A DNA stretch of 64,000 nt from Pseudomonas sp. GD03944. GTDB lineage: Bacteria > Pseudomonadota > Gammaproteobacteria > Pseudomonadales > Pseudomonadaceae. The notes beneath the pieces are model-generated. The model ran no database searches. It had not been told where the DNA came from and saw nothing but the letters and a program-made list of their open reading frames with translations. Numbering within the stretch: the stretch's first letter is position 1; each line of letters begins with the position of its first letter. Position numbers and translations under genes: made by a program. Shown here piece by piece: positions 53,914-61,990 of the stretch. The stretch lies in NCBI RefSeq assembly GCF_029839275.1, contig NZ_JAOCAH010000001.1, forward strand, positions 434,001 through 498,000, in the 5' to 3' direction.

Positions 53914-54654
53914 TTAGCTAATCTGCAAAACTCGCGCCATCGCCGACGCATTGTCTTCGGCGGTACGCATCATCTTCACTTGCAACTCGAACTGGCGGGA
54001 CAGCGAGAGGATCGCGGTCATCTCTTCCACGGCGTTCACGTTGCTGGATTCGAGAAAGCCGGAGGTCACCTGGACGGTGGCGTCGGCCTGCAGGGGCTGG
54101 GGCCCCTTGTAGCGGATCATGCCGTCGCTGCCCTTCTCCATCTGCTTGAGATCCGGGTTGACCAGCTTCAGGCGGTCGACCTCGGCCAGCACGTTCGGCG
54201 CTTCGCCGAGTGCACGGATGGTGATGGTGCCGTCCTGGCCGATCTCGATTTTCTGCTCGGGCGGTACGGCGATCGGCCCGGCATTGCCCATGACCGGCAA
54301 ACCGTTGCCGGTACGCAGGATGCCCAGGGCATCCACATTCAGGCTGGCGGTACGGACATAGGCTTCGCTGCCGTCGGCGGACTGCACGGCCAACCAGCCC
54401 TTGCCACCGATGGCGACGTCCAGGTCACGGCCGGTTTCCTGCAGCGAGCCCGGACGGAAGTCGGTACCCGGGCGCTCGCTCATGGCGTACACCCGCGTCG
54501 GGTAGCTGTCACCGAACACCGGCATCGAACGCGCCTGCTCGAAATCCCGACGGAAACCGCTGGTGGAAATGTTCGCCAGGTTGTTGGCGTGGGCACGCTG
54601 GGCCAGGGTGTTGTTGTGGGCCCCAGTCATGGAAACGTACAGCATCTTGTCCAT
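53914..54654 (-). CDS. flgF: Proximal rod protein FlgF
   Basis: Proximal rod subunit, 246 residues from ATG 54654 (MDKMLYVSMTGAHNN). GGAG lies eight bases upstream; an ATG two codons earlier would be too close. N-terminal AHANNLANISTSGFRRDFEQ and C-terminal EMTAILSLSRQFELQVKMM are axial-family marks. First gene of flgFGHIJKL, behind a consensus sigma-54 promoter. Confidence 0.96.
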   Translation of the reverse strand: MDKMLYVSMTGAHNNTLAQRAHANNLANISTSGFRRDFEQARSMPVFGDSYPTRVYAMSERPGTDFRPGSLQETGRDLDVAIGGKGWLAVQSADGSEAYVRTASLNVDALGILRTGNGLPVMGNAGPIAVPPEQKIEIGQDGTITIRALGEAPNVLAEVDRLKLVNPDLKQMEKGSDGMIRYKGPQPLQADATVQVTSGFLESSNVNAVEEMTAILSLSRQFELQVKMMRTAEDNASAMARVLQIS

Positions 54655-54704
54655 GGTCATTCTCCGAGATGGGCGTGTCGCCCGTGACTCTATGCAGGGT
54701 ATTC

Positions 54705-54720
54705 AGCAAGCACCGTGCCA
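54705..54720 (-). promoter_or_regulatory. Sigma-54 promoter of flgFGHIJKL
   Basis: Minus strand TGGCACGGTGCTTGCT, an essentially perfect -24/-12 element. The predicted start near 54694 leaves a 40-base leader to flgF. Confidence 0.9.
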
Positions 54721-54771
54721 GACTCGAAAAATAACAATAAACAACTGATATAGAAGGGATTTTAAAAACAG

Positions 54772-54885
54772 AAAAGACCCCGAGCGGAGCCTTTTGCCGG
54801 AAAGTCGGCGAGCCGTTGCCGCCTGCGGCAACGGCCTGGCCGCCCCGGAAGCGGCGACACCTTGCCGGAGTGGCCGGCAAGGTGT
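54772..54885 (-). terminator. Three tandem hairpins after flgE
   Basis: Stem-loops at 54857-54885 (ACACCTTGCCGG / CCGGCAAGGTGT), 54812-54835 (GCCGTTGCCG / CGGCAACGGC) and 54772-54795 (A/T-flanked, AAAAGGCTCC / GGGGTCTTTT with wobble pairs, then TCTGTTTTT). They follow the flgE stop in this order on the minus strand; the last is a good intrinsic terminator. Confidence 0.85.
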
Positions 54886-54895
54886 CCCTGGTTCA

Positions 54896-56323
54896 TCAAC
54901 GCAGGTTGATGATGGTCTGGGTCACCGCGCTTTCGGTCTCGATGGTCTTGGCGTTGGCCTGGTAGTTGCGCTGGGCGACGATCAGGTTAACCAGCTGGTC
55001 CGACAGCTCGACGTTGGAGTCTTCCAGCGCGCCGCCCTGCAGAGATCCCATGGTGCCACTGCGCGGGGTGCCCACCACCGGCTCGCCCGACTCGAAGGAC
55101 TGGACCCAAGCGGTCTTGCCGACCGGGGTCAGCCCCTGGACGTTGGCGAAGTTGGCGAGGATCACCTGCCCCTGCACCTTCGACTGCTTGTTGGTGTAGC
55201 GGGCGAAGATCACGCCACTGTCGTCGATTTCCAGGCCGGCCAGCTGGCCGGTGGTGTAGCCATCCTGGTCCACGGCGTTGACCGCGAACGCGCTGGAGAA
55301 CTGGGTGGAGGAACGCATGTCGATCCGCACCCCGGTGGCGTTGGCAAGGGCGCCGTTCGGGCCCCATACCGGCGGCACGGAGTCATCCGCCGCGGCCGGC
55401 GTCCAGCCGTTGAGGGTGAAACGACCGGTGGCCGCGTCCACGGTGAAGTCCGGGCCGCCCGCACCGTCATAGTTGCCCGACACCAGGGTGGAGGTGTCCA
55501 ACTGGCCGCTGGCGGTGAAGCCCACGGTCATGGTGTAAGGCGCGGTGGACGTCGGGTCAGCGGGGTTGCGGCCGTCGACCAGCACGTTCATCTGCCAGGT
55601 GTTGGCCCCGGTCTTGACGAAATACTGGGTCATGACGTGGGCGTTGCCCTGGGTGTCGTAGATGTTGGTCGAGGTCGACGAGTTGTAGGTGGTCGGGTCC
55701 GTCGGGTTGAACGTGGCGTTACCAGCCGCCCGCGCCGCCGCGATTTCCGCCGGCGTCGGGTTCGCCGGGTCGACGGCACCGGCGATGCTGGCGTCATAGG
55801 CCCCCTGCCAGGCCGTCGGCACGGTGTTGTTGGAGTTCAGGTTGAACGTTTGGTCCACGGTGCTGGTGGCACGCGGCGCCTGGTTCGTGGTGTCGATGCG
55901 CAGGTCACCGACCACCCCGTTCTGCAGGTTGCCGTTGCCGTCGACCGGGTAGCCCTGCAGGCGGTAACCGAAGTTGTTGACGATGAAGCCCGAACGGTCC
56001 GTGCCGAAATAACCGGCGCGGGTGTAGCCGATCTCGCCGTTGTTACTGGTCTGGAAGAAACCGTTGCCGTTGATGGCCAGGTCCAGCGAGTTCTGCGTGT
56101 AGTTGATGTTGCCCTGGTTGAACAGCTGCGACACGTTGGCCAGCAGCACACCGCTGCCCTGAGCGTTCTTGCCGGTACCCAGCATCGAAGACGCATAGAG
56201 GTCGGCGAACTCGGCGCGCGACTGCTTGAAGCCCGCGGTGCCGGCGTTGGCGATGTTGTTGCCGGTCACGTTGAGGTCACTGGTCGCGGAGCGCAGGCCA
56301 CTCAAGCCAATATTGAAACCCAT
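54896..56323 (-). CDS. flgE: Flagellar hook protein FlgE
   Basis: Hook subunit, 475 residues. N-terminal FNIGLSGLRSATSDLNVTGNNIANAGTAGFK-type axial motif, hook-specific LDLAINGNGFFQ, and C-terminal LVNLIVAQRNYQANAKTI. The centre (about 150-330) is the variable exposed part. GGAGAC ribosome site before ATG 56323. It follows flgD by 44 bases, and three hairpins end the flgBCDE transcript. Confidence 0.97.
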   Translation of the reverse strand: MGFNIGLSGLRSATSDLNVTGNNIANAGTAGFKQSRAEFADLYASSMLGTGKNAQGSGVLLANVSQLFNQGNINYTQNSLDLAINGNGFFQTSNNGEIGYTRAGYFGTDRSGFIVNNFGYRLQGYPVDGNGNLQNGVVGDLRIDTTNQAPRATSTVDQTFNLNSNNTVPTAWQGAYDASIAGAVDPANPTPAEIAAARAAGNATFNPTDPTTYNSSTSTNIYDTQGNAHVMTQYFVKTGANTWQMNVLVDGRNPADPTSTAPYTMTVGFTASGQLDTSTLVSGNYDGAGGPDFTVDAATGRFTLNGWTPAAADDSVPPVWGPNGALANATGVRIDMRSSTQFSSAFAVNAVDQDGYTTGQLAGLEIDDSGVIFARYTNKQSKVQGQVILANFANVQGLTPVGKTAWVQSFESGEPVVGTPRSGTMGSLQGGALEDSNVELSDQLVNLIVAQRNYQANAKTIETESAVTQTIINLR

Positions 56324-56367
56324 GGAAGTCTCCTTTACCGGGAAAACCGGCGGTTAAAACCTGTTGA

Positions 56368-57033
56368 TTACTGACCGATGATCTGGACCTGCGAGAGCGG
56401 CACAGTGCCAAGCCCCGCCAGGTTGAGCATCAATTCGTTGCCACCGAGGGTCACGCTGTCGACGTTGGCCGGAAGCATGGTGTACAGCCCCTTGGTCTCC
56501 GCCCCGTAGGTGGCCTGCGCCTCGAATTTGTAGGTGCCCGGCGGCATGACTTTGCCGTCCGCGTCCTTGCCGTCCCAGATGAAGCTGACGTTGCCGGCTT
56601 CCTGGGCATCCAGGTTGATGCGGTTGACCACCGCGCCCGCGCTGTCATAGACGTTGACGTAGACGTTGCTGCTGCTGACCGGCAGCACCACGCTGCCCTT
56701 GAAGCTTTCGCTGGTGTCGACCACCGCCTTGTCGCTCGGGATGATGACCTTGCGGCCCACCAGCGACGAGGCCTGCAGGGCCTGGGAGGACTGGTAGCCG
56801 GAGAGCAGCGACTCCATGCTGGTGTTCAGCTTCTCGATCCCCTCGACCTGGCTGAACTGCGCCAGCTGGGCGATGAACTCGCCATTGCCCTGCGGCTCCA
56901 GCGGGTTCTGGTTGTTCAACTGCGCCACCAGCAGGTTGAGGAACTCGTTCTTGCCGAGGTTCTTGTTCTGCGTGGTGTCCTGCTTGATCTGGTACTGATC
57001 CAGTACCGAACCCGCGCCATTGACGGTGGTCAT
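56368..57033 (-). CDS. flgD: Hook-capping / scaffold protein FlgD
   Basis: Caps the growing hook. 221 residues. The N-terminal region KNEFLNLLVAQLNNQNPLEP is the FlgD signature, and the C-terminal part is a Tudor/fibronectin-like fold (VIIPSDKAVVDTSESFKG, FIWDGKDADGKVMPPG). It begins 21 bases after flgC. Confidence 0.96.
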   Translation of the reverse strand: MTTVNGAGSVLDQYQIKQDTTQNKNLGKNEFLNLLVAQLNNQNPLEPQGNGEFIAQLAQFSQVEGIEKLNTSMESLLSGYQSSQALQASSLVGRKVIIPSDKAVVDTSESFKGSVVLPVSSSNVYVNVYDSAGAVVNRINLDAQEAGNVSFIWDGKDADGKVMPPGTYKFEAQATYGAETKGLYTMLPANVDSVTLGGNELMLNLAGLGTVPLSQVQIIGQ

Positions 57034-57054
57034 TCGCTATCCCCTTGTGGCTGC

Positions 57055-57498
57055 TTACTGACCGAGGGTCAGTACGCGCTGCAGCATCTGCTTGGCGGTG
57101 TTCATCATTTCGACGTTGGTCTGGAAGGCCCGGCTGGCGGAAATCATGTCAGCCATCTCTTCAACCACGTTGACGTTGGGGTAATACACATAACCGTTGT
57201 CGTCGGCGGACGGATGGTCCGGCTCGTAACGCGGCATCAGGCTGCTCTGGTCCTCGATGACACCGAGCACCTGCACGCCGCGGCCGGCTTCGTCCTGTTC
57301 GGCGAACAGCGAACCGCGGTCACCGTTCTGCGCCTGCTGGAACACGGTGGCGAACACCGGGTGACGGGCGCGGTAGGTCTGGTCGATGCTCGAAGAGACC
57401 GTCTCGGCGTTGGCGATGTTGCTGGAAATGGTGTTCAGGCGAGTACTCTGGGCACTCATGCCGGTTCCGGCGATGTTGAAGACACTGGCGAGTGACAT
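57055..57498 (-). CDS. flgC: Proximal rod protein FlgC
   Basis: 147-residue rod subunit. N-terminal VFNIAGTGMSAQSTRLNTISSNIANAETV-type motif, the middle VNVVEEMADMISASRAFQTNVEMMNTAKQ and a C-terminal helix are typical. AAAGGAG ribosome site; 14 bases after flgB. Confidence 0.96.
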   Translation of the reverse strand: MSLASVFNIAGTGMSAQSTRLNTISSNIANAETVSSSIDQTYRARHPVFATVFQQAQNGDRGSLFAEQDEAGRGVQVLGVIEDQSSLMPRYEPDHPSADDNGYVYYPNVNVVEEMADMISASRAFQTNVEMMNTAKQMLQRVLTLGQ

Positions 57499-57512
57499 GG
57501 CATCAGGCTCCT

Positions 57513-57920
57513 TTATTCGCCGCGCAGGGCGCTGACGAGCCCTTTGAATTTGCTATTGAGGAAAGTGAAGCTGGCCTGGAAATTGACTGAGTTTTCCGCG
57601 TAGTTCGACTGCTCCACCTGCAGGTCGACCGTGTTCTGGTCGATCGAGGGGTGGAACGGCGTGCGGTACTGCAGGCTCGCATCGGCGCCGGCAATGCCTT
57701 CAGCGGCAATGTGGCGGCTGTTGGTCATGTTCAGGTTGACCGGGCCACGCTGGGCCTTGGCGCTCTGCTCGGCCAATACCGACGCGAAGTCCAGGTCACG
57801 CGCCTTGTAGTGCGGCGTGTCGGCGTTGGCGATGTTGTTGGCCAGCACCTCGGCACGCTGGGCGCGGAAGCCCAGTGCTTTTTCGTGGATGCCGAGTGCG
57901 CTTTCGAAACTGATGCTCAT
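57513..57920 (-). CDS. flgB: Proximal rod protein FlgB
   Basis: 135 residues from ATG 57920 (MSISFESALGIHEKALGFR); a 16-residue upstream extension has no family support. ANNIANADTPHYKARDLDF is the FlgB signature. First gene of flgBCDE, behind a sigma-54 promoter at 57971-57986. Confidence 0.95.
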   Translation of the reverse strand: MSISFESALGIHEKALGFRAQRAEVLANNIANADTPHYKARDLDFASVLAEQSAKAQRGPVNLNMTNSRHIAAEGIAGADASLQYRTPFHPSIDQNTVDLQVEQSNYAENSVNFQASFTFLNSKFKGLVSALRGE

Positions 57921-57970
57921 GGTCAGGAACCTTTGCCTTGTGGCTTGCCTGTTTTCCGTGCAAGACATTT

Positions 57971-57986
57971 AGCAAGGGCCATGCCA
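57971..57986 (-). promoter_or_regulatory. Sigma-54 promoter of flgBCDE
   Basis: Minus strand TGGCATGGCCCTTGCT, GG and GC ten bases apart. Predicted start near 57960, 40 bases before flgB. Confidence 0.87.
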
Positions 57987-58046
57987 ATTTATTTAACCCT
58001 TTAAAATCAGCAATTTACAAAAAAACGCAGACCGTTTCCGGTAGAA

Positions 58047-58121
58047 AGCGGCAACGCCTTACCGCCCCCTGGCAAGCAAAGCGGCAATCCCCTCCGGTGT
58101 GGCTTGCCGCTCGAGCGGCAA
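58047..58121. repeat. AGCGGCAA repeats and an 18-bp palindrome between flgB and cheR
   Basis: AGCGGCAA occurs at 58047, 58080 and 58114. The last is part of a perfect palindrome TTGCCGCTCGAGCGGCAA (58104-58121). They lie between the cheR terminator and the flgB promoter. Function is unknown; they are too close to flgB to ignore as regulator sites. Confidence 0.6.
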
Positions 58122-58142
58122 CCCTTCGCCACGCCATAACGC

Positions 58143-58172
58143 AAAACGGGAGGCCACTGGCCTCCCGTTTTT
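58143..58172 (-). terminator. Intrinsic terminator after cheR
   Basis: Perfect 13-bp stem AAAACGGGAGGCC / GGCCTCCCGTTTT with a 3-base loop, 17 bases after the cheR stop, followed by Ts on both strands. It can act in both directions. Confidence 0.9.
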
Positions 58173-58188
58173 GTCACGGCATTCGCTG

Positions 58189-59016
58189 TTACTTGGCTTT
58201 ATAGATGATGCCCGGGCTGCACTGGACCATCTGGTACTTCTCGGGCAGGCCGTTGAGCGCCTCGGACGCCCCAAGGAACAGGTAGCCACCCGGCTTCAGG
58301 GTCGCGTGAATACGGCTGAGGATGTCCTTCTTCACGTCGGCGGAGAAGTAGATCAGCACGTTGCGGCAGAACACGATGTCGAACTTGCCCAGCGCCGCGT
58401 AGCTGTCCAGCAGGTTCAGCGGGCGGAACTCGACACGGCTCTTGATCGCCGGCTTGACCACCCAGCGCCCCGGGCCCTTGGGGTCGAAATAGCGCTGCAG
58501 GCGGTCCTGGGACAGCCCCCGGCCCATGGCCAGGCTGTCGTACTCGCCGGATTTGCAGTTGATCAGCATCGAAGGTGACAGGTCGGTGGCGACGATCTGC
58601 ACCCCGGCCTTGAGCTGACCGATGTTGGTCTTCTCGAATTCATCGATGGTCATCGACAGCGAATACGGCTCCTGCCCCGACGAACAGGCGGCCGACCAGA
58701 TGCGCAGGCGCTGGCCGGGGCTGGCCTTGATCATCTCCGGCAGCACCCGGTTCTTCATCACCTCGAACGGGTAGGTGTCGCGAAACCACAGGGTCTCGTT
58801 GGTGGTCATGGCGTCCACCACCTGCTCGCGCAGGCCGCTGCGCGGCTGCGTCTGCATGCGCTGCACCAGCTCACCCAGGGTCTTGATGCTGTTCTGCTCC
58901 ATCAGCTTGTTCAGCCGACTGGAAACCAGGTACTGCTTGTTGCTGCCCAGCAGGATGCCGCAGGCTTTTTCCAGGAATGTCCGGAACTGCTCGAAATCCA
59001 AATTACCTGAAGACAC
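58189..59016 (-). CDS. cheR: Chemoreceptor methyltransferase CheR
   Basis: Transfers methyl groups from SAM to chemoreceptor glutamates. 275 residues from GTG 59016 (VSSGNLDFEQFRTFLE), with GAGG eight bases upstream and the family length; ATG 59037 would add seven residues. N-terminal helical domain, then RIWSAACSSGQEPYSLSM (SAM motif I), DIVFCRNVLIYFS and FLGASEAL. It follows cheV on the same strand. CheB, its opponent, is at the left edge. Confidence 0.95.
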   Translation of the reverse strand: MSSGNLDFEQFRTFLEKACGILLGSNKQYLVSSRLNKLMEQNSIKTLGELVQRMQTQPRSGLREQVVDAMTTNETLWFRDTYPFEVMKNRVLPEMIKASPGQRLRIWSAACSSGQEPYSLSMTIDEFEKTNIGQLKAGVQIVATDLSPSMLINCKSGEYDSLAMGRGLSQDRLQRYFDPKGPGRWVVKPAIKSRVEFRPLNLLDSYAALGKFDIVFCRNVLIYFSADVKKDILSRIHATLKPGGYLFLGASEALNGLPEKYQMVQCSPGIIYKAK

Positions 59017-59118
59017 TCGCGAGGCCTCGCCAATCATGATCCTGTGCCGAGAAGCATGTCCTCGACCCCCATCGTGGGCCAGGTGAGTCACTCACACTGG
59101 CCGTTCCTTTATATAGCG

Positions 59119-60051
59119 TTACTGCTGGTCTGCCGCGTTGATCCGCTCGACCACCCGCGACGCCAGGTCATCCGGGCGAAACTTGGCCAGGAAGTCATTG
59201 GCACCGACCTTCTTGACCATCGCCTGGTTGAACACCCCGGACAACGAAGTATGCAGGAGGATATGCAACTTCTGCATGCGCGAGTCACCGCGAATTTCCG
59301 CCGTGAGCGTATAACCGTCCATTTCCGGCATCTCGATGTCGGAAATCACCATGAGCAGTTCCTTCTCCGGCGCCCGCCCCTCGTCGGCCATCTTACGCAG
59401 GTAATCCAGCGCCTGACGCCCGTCGTTGAGTGCGGTGACCTCCACGCCCACGGTCTGCAGGCAGCGCATCACCTGTTTGCGCGCCACCGACGAGTCGTCG
59501 ACGATCAGCACGTGCTTGGTGACGGCCTTGTCCTGGGTGGCCACATCGATGACACCCGCCGAGATGACCTCGGAGGTCGGCGCCACTTCGGCGAGGATTT
59601 TCTCCACGTCGATGATCTCGACCAGTTGCTGATCCAGGCGGGTAACCGCCGTCAGGTAATGGTCGCGCCCGGTGCCCTTGGGTGGCGGATGGATGTCTTC
59701 CCAGTTCATGTTGACGATGCGTTCGACCGAATGCACCAGGAAGCCCTGCACCTTGGTGTTGTACTCGGTGATGATGACGAAGCTGTTTTCCACGTTGCTC
59801 AGCGGCGTCTTGCCGGTGGCCATGGACAGGTCCAGGATCGGAATGGTGCCGCCACGGATGTTCGCCACCCCACGCACCACCGGGCTGGATTTCGGCATGA
59901 TGGTGAGCTTGGGGCACTGCAGCACCTCCTTCACCTTGAACACGTTGATGCCGTACAGCTGCTTGCCGTCCAGGCGGAACAACAGCAACTCCAGACGATT
60001 CTGCCCCACCAGCTGAGTGCGCTGGTTAACCGAATCCATTACACCGGCCAT
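59119..60051 (-). CDS. cheV: Chemotaxis coupling protein CheV
   Basis: CheW-like coupling domain (about 15-160; ELLLFRLDGKQLYGINVFKVKEV-type sequence) fused to a receiver domain (about 180-305) with Asp238 (ISDIEMPEMDG). 310 residues. It links receptors and CheA and may act as a phosphate sink or adaptation device. ATG 60051 has AAGGGG seven bases upstream. It is divergent from flgA; no clear promoter was found in this spacer on the minus strand. Confidence 0.95.
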   Translation of the reverse strand: MAGVMDSVNQRTQLVGQNRLELLLFRLDGKQLYGINVFKVKEVLQCPKLTIMPKSSPVVRGVANIRGGTIPILDLSMATGKTPLSNVENSFVIITEYNTKVQGFLVHSVERIVNMNWEDIHPPPKGTGRDHYLTAVTRLDQQLVEIIDVEKILAEVAPTSEVISAGVIDVATQDKAVTKHVLIVDDSSVARKQVMRCLQTVGVEVTALNDGRQALDYLRKMADEGRAPEKELLMVISDIEMPEMDGYTLTAEIRGDSRMQKLHILLHTSLSGVFNQAMVKKVGANDFLAKFRPDDLASRVVERINAADQQ

Positions 60052-60104
60052 GCCCGATCCCCTTCAAATTCGAGTAGTGCGCAATTAATGCTTAGCGTAG
60101 CAGG

Positions 60105-60120
60105 CGGCACGAGCCTTGCT
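60105..60120 (+). promoter_or_regulatory. Sigma-54 promoter of flgA
   Basis: Plus strand CGGCACGAGCCTTGCT, with GG (60106-60107) and GC (60118-60119) ten bases apart. The predicted start is 60131, one base before the flgA ATG. Confidence 0.8.
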
Positions 60121-60131
60121 TTTCATTCTGT

Positions 60132-60890
60132 ATGAACACTGAAACGACGTTTTTTCGACGCCTCACGGCCAGCGCTCGTCACCTGACGACCGCCCTGCCG
60201 GTTCTGGCACTGCTCGGCCACAGTTTGCCGGCCGCGGCAACCGCTACGTTGCCTGAAGACCTTATCGGCGCGAGCGAGCGCTTTCTTGAGGAGCTGGTCA
60301 CTGACTATTTGCAGCGCAGCGACATTCAGGGGCGGCACGAGATCCGTATCAATCGCCTGGACCCTCGCCTGCGCATGCCGCTGTGCGACAGGGAATTGAC
60401 GACCGCCCTGGAAAGCCCCGCCGAACCGATCGGCCGGGTGACCCTGCGCGTGCGTTGCGAAGGCAGCGCCCCCTGGACGGTCTTCGTGCCTGGCCAGGTG
60501 CGGCTGTTCCGCGACGTGGTGATCGCCGCCCGCCCGCTCAAACGGGACTTGGTGCTGTCGGAAACCGATGTCAGCCTGGCCGAACGTGACGTGGGCTTGC
60601 TCAACCAGGGCTACATGACCGCCCTCAAGCAGGCTGTCGGCAAAAAAATGACGCGTCCGCTGTTGCCCGACCAAGTGGTGACGCCCAGTGTGGTCCAGCT
60701 GGCCGAAGTGATTCGCCGCGGCGATCAGGTGGTGATCACCGCCCGTGGCTCGGGTTTCAACGTGCGAATGCCCGGCGAAGCCTTGTCGGACGGGGCTGTC
60801 GGGCGGCAGATAAATGTACGCAACCAACGCTCGCAACGGGTGGTCAAAGCCCGTGTGGTCGGTCCGGGGCAGGTGGAAGTGGCGATGTAG
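60132..60890 (+). CDS. flgA: P-ring assembly chaperone FlgA
   Basis: Periplasmic chaperone for FlgI. 252 residues. A signal peptide with arginines in the n-region and a hydrophobic stretch (TALPVLALLGHSLPAAATA) is followed by the SAF domain in the C-terminal half (ARPLKRDLVLSETDVSLAER, GFNVRMPGEALSDGAVGRQI). No ribosome site precedes the ATG, and the predicted sigma-54 start is one base before it, so translation may be leaderless. No good downstream start preserves the signal peptide. Confidence 0.93.
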   Translation: MNTETTFFRRLTASARHLTTALPVLALLGHSLPAAATATLPEDLIGASERFLEELVTDYLQRSDIQGRHEIRINRLDPRLRMPLCDRELTTALESPAEPIGRVTLRVRCEGSAPWTVFVPGQVRLFRDVVIAARPLKRDLVLSETDVSLAERDVGLLNQGYMTALKQAVGKKMTRPLLPDQVVTPSVVQLAEVIRRGDQVVITARGSGFNVRMPGEALSDGAVGRQINVRNQRSQRVVKARVVGPGQVEVAM

Positions 60891-60978
60891 GCACGATTCT
60901 TGTTAGCCATTTAGCTGACGATTTTCGCACCGTGCTTTAGACTGAACGACGACAGATAATTTAATCGCCCATTAACGC

Positions 60979-61005
60979 TAAAGTTTTCCCGGGCATGGCC
61001 GACAA
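60979..61005 (+). promoter_or_regulatory. FliA (sigma-28) promoter of flgMN
   Basis: Plus strand TAAA (60979-60982), 15 bases, GCCGACAA (60998-61005). It differs by one base from GCCGATAA. FliA-dependent flgMN transcription is known in enterobacteria and Pseudomonas and gives feedback. Confidence 0.82.
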
Positions 61006-61044
61006 GCTAGGCAAGCGTCCAAATACTGCTCGAGGTTTTGCATC

Positions 61045-61386
61045 ATGGTCATCGACTTCAACCGGCTTAACAATGCCGCTACGCCAGCCAATTCGGGGCG
61101 TACCGGCAGCACCCAATCCGGTACGGGTAATGAAGCCATCGGCAACAAACCGAATGCGGCTCCGGCCACACCGACTGCTCCGGCCGAAACCAGCAAGAGC
61201 GGTGAATCCGTTCAGCTGAGCCGTGAAGCACAACAATTGCAGAAGATCAGCGAAAAACTGCGTGATCAGCCAAGCGTCAATAAAGAGCGCGTGGCGCAGC
61301 TCAAGCAAGCGATTGCCGACGGCAGCTACCAGGTCGACAGCCAGCGCGTTGCGAGCAAGCTGCTCAATTTCGAATCCCAGCGCTAA
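61045..61386 (+). CDS. flgM: Anti-sigma-28 factor FlgM
   Basis: Binds FliA until the hook is complete, then leaves through the export channel. 113 residues. The N-terminal half is disordered and Ala/Thr/Pro/Ser-rich (export part). The C-terminal half holds the sigma-binding helices ([48 protein letters not shown] in part). GAGG lies nine bases before ATG 61045. HsbA (19.7 kb) is known to bind FlgM in P. aeruginosa. Confidence 0.94.
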   Translation: MVIDFNRLNNAATPANSGRTGSTQSGTGNEAIGNKPNAAPATPTAPAETSKSGESVQLSREAQQLQKISEKLRDQPSVNKERVAQLKQAIADGSYQVDSQRVASKLLNFESQR

Positions 61387-61389
61387 AAG

Positions 61390-61428
61390 CCCCAGGGCTG
61401 CGCTGGGGGTGTTGGACGCCTAACCCCC
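61390..61428 (+). promoter_or_regulatory. Overlapping hairpins between flgM and flgN
   Basis: CCCCAG (61390-61395) can pair with CTGGGG (61403-61408), or GGGGGT (61405-61410) with ACCCCC (61423-61428). The two stems share the G-run, so they exclude each other. The second lies just before the flgN ribosome site. Confidence 0.45.
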
Positions 61429-61440
61429 AAAAGGCCCGCA

Positions 61441-61908
61441 ATGAACGACACGACCCTGCTGCAACTGTTCAATGACGATATCGGCACCGCCACCCGGTTG
61501 CTTGAACTGATCGACATCGAATACCAGGCGCTGACCGATCGCGACCTGCCCCACCTGCAAAGCATCCTGGCGGACAAGCAACCCCTGCTCATCCAGCTCG
61601 ATCAAAACGGCAAACAACGCACCCAGATTCTCCTCGGCCTCCAACTGAGCGCCGACCGTGCCGGCCTGCAGGCCCTGGCCGAGCGTTCGAGCGTGGGTGC
61701 CGACCTGCTGGCCCGCGGCGATGAGCTGAACGCCCTGCTGCAGAGCTGCCAGGCCGGCAACCTGCGCAACGGCCGGCTGATTCGCTCCGGCCAGGCCTCG
61801 ACCCGCAGCATGCTCGGCATTCTGCGCGGCGGTGAAACGCCCAGCCTCTATGACAGCAGCGGCAGTGCCGCTAAAATCGGCCAACAGCGCCCGCTCAGCC
61901 AGGCCTGA
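61441..61908 (+). CDS. flgN: FlgK/FlgL export chaperone FlgN
   Basis: 155 residues, mostly helical. Helix-rich N-terminus (LLQLFNDDIGTATRLLELIDIEYQAL-type sequence), the DLPHLQSILADKQPLLIQLDQNGKQR stretch and an Asn/Arg-rich tail are typical of FlgN. ATG 61441 has AAAAGG upstream. It is co-transcribed with flgM; its clients FlgK and FlgL are at 46-50 kb. Confidence 0.93.
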   Translation: MNDTTLLQLFNDDIGTATRLLELIDIEYQALTDRDLPHLQSILADKQPLLIQLDQNGKQRTQILLGLQLSADRAGLQALAERSSVGADLLARGDELNALLQSCQAGNLRNGRLIRSGQASTRSMLGILRGGETPSLYDSSGSAAKIGQQRPLSQA

Positions 61909-61990
61909 AACCAACAACAAGGCACAGGGGACATACTGTCGTAATGCCAGTATGCTAGTGCCGTAGTATCTGCCTGGAGAGTCTTGGACC

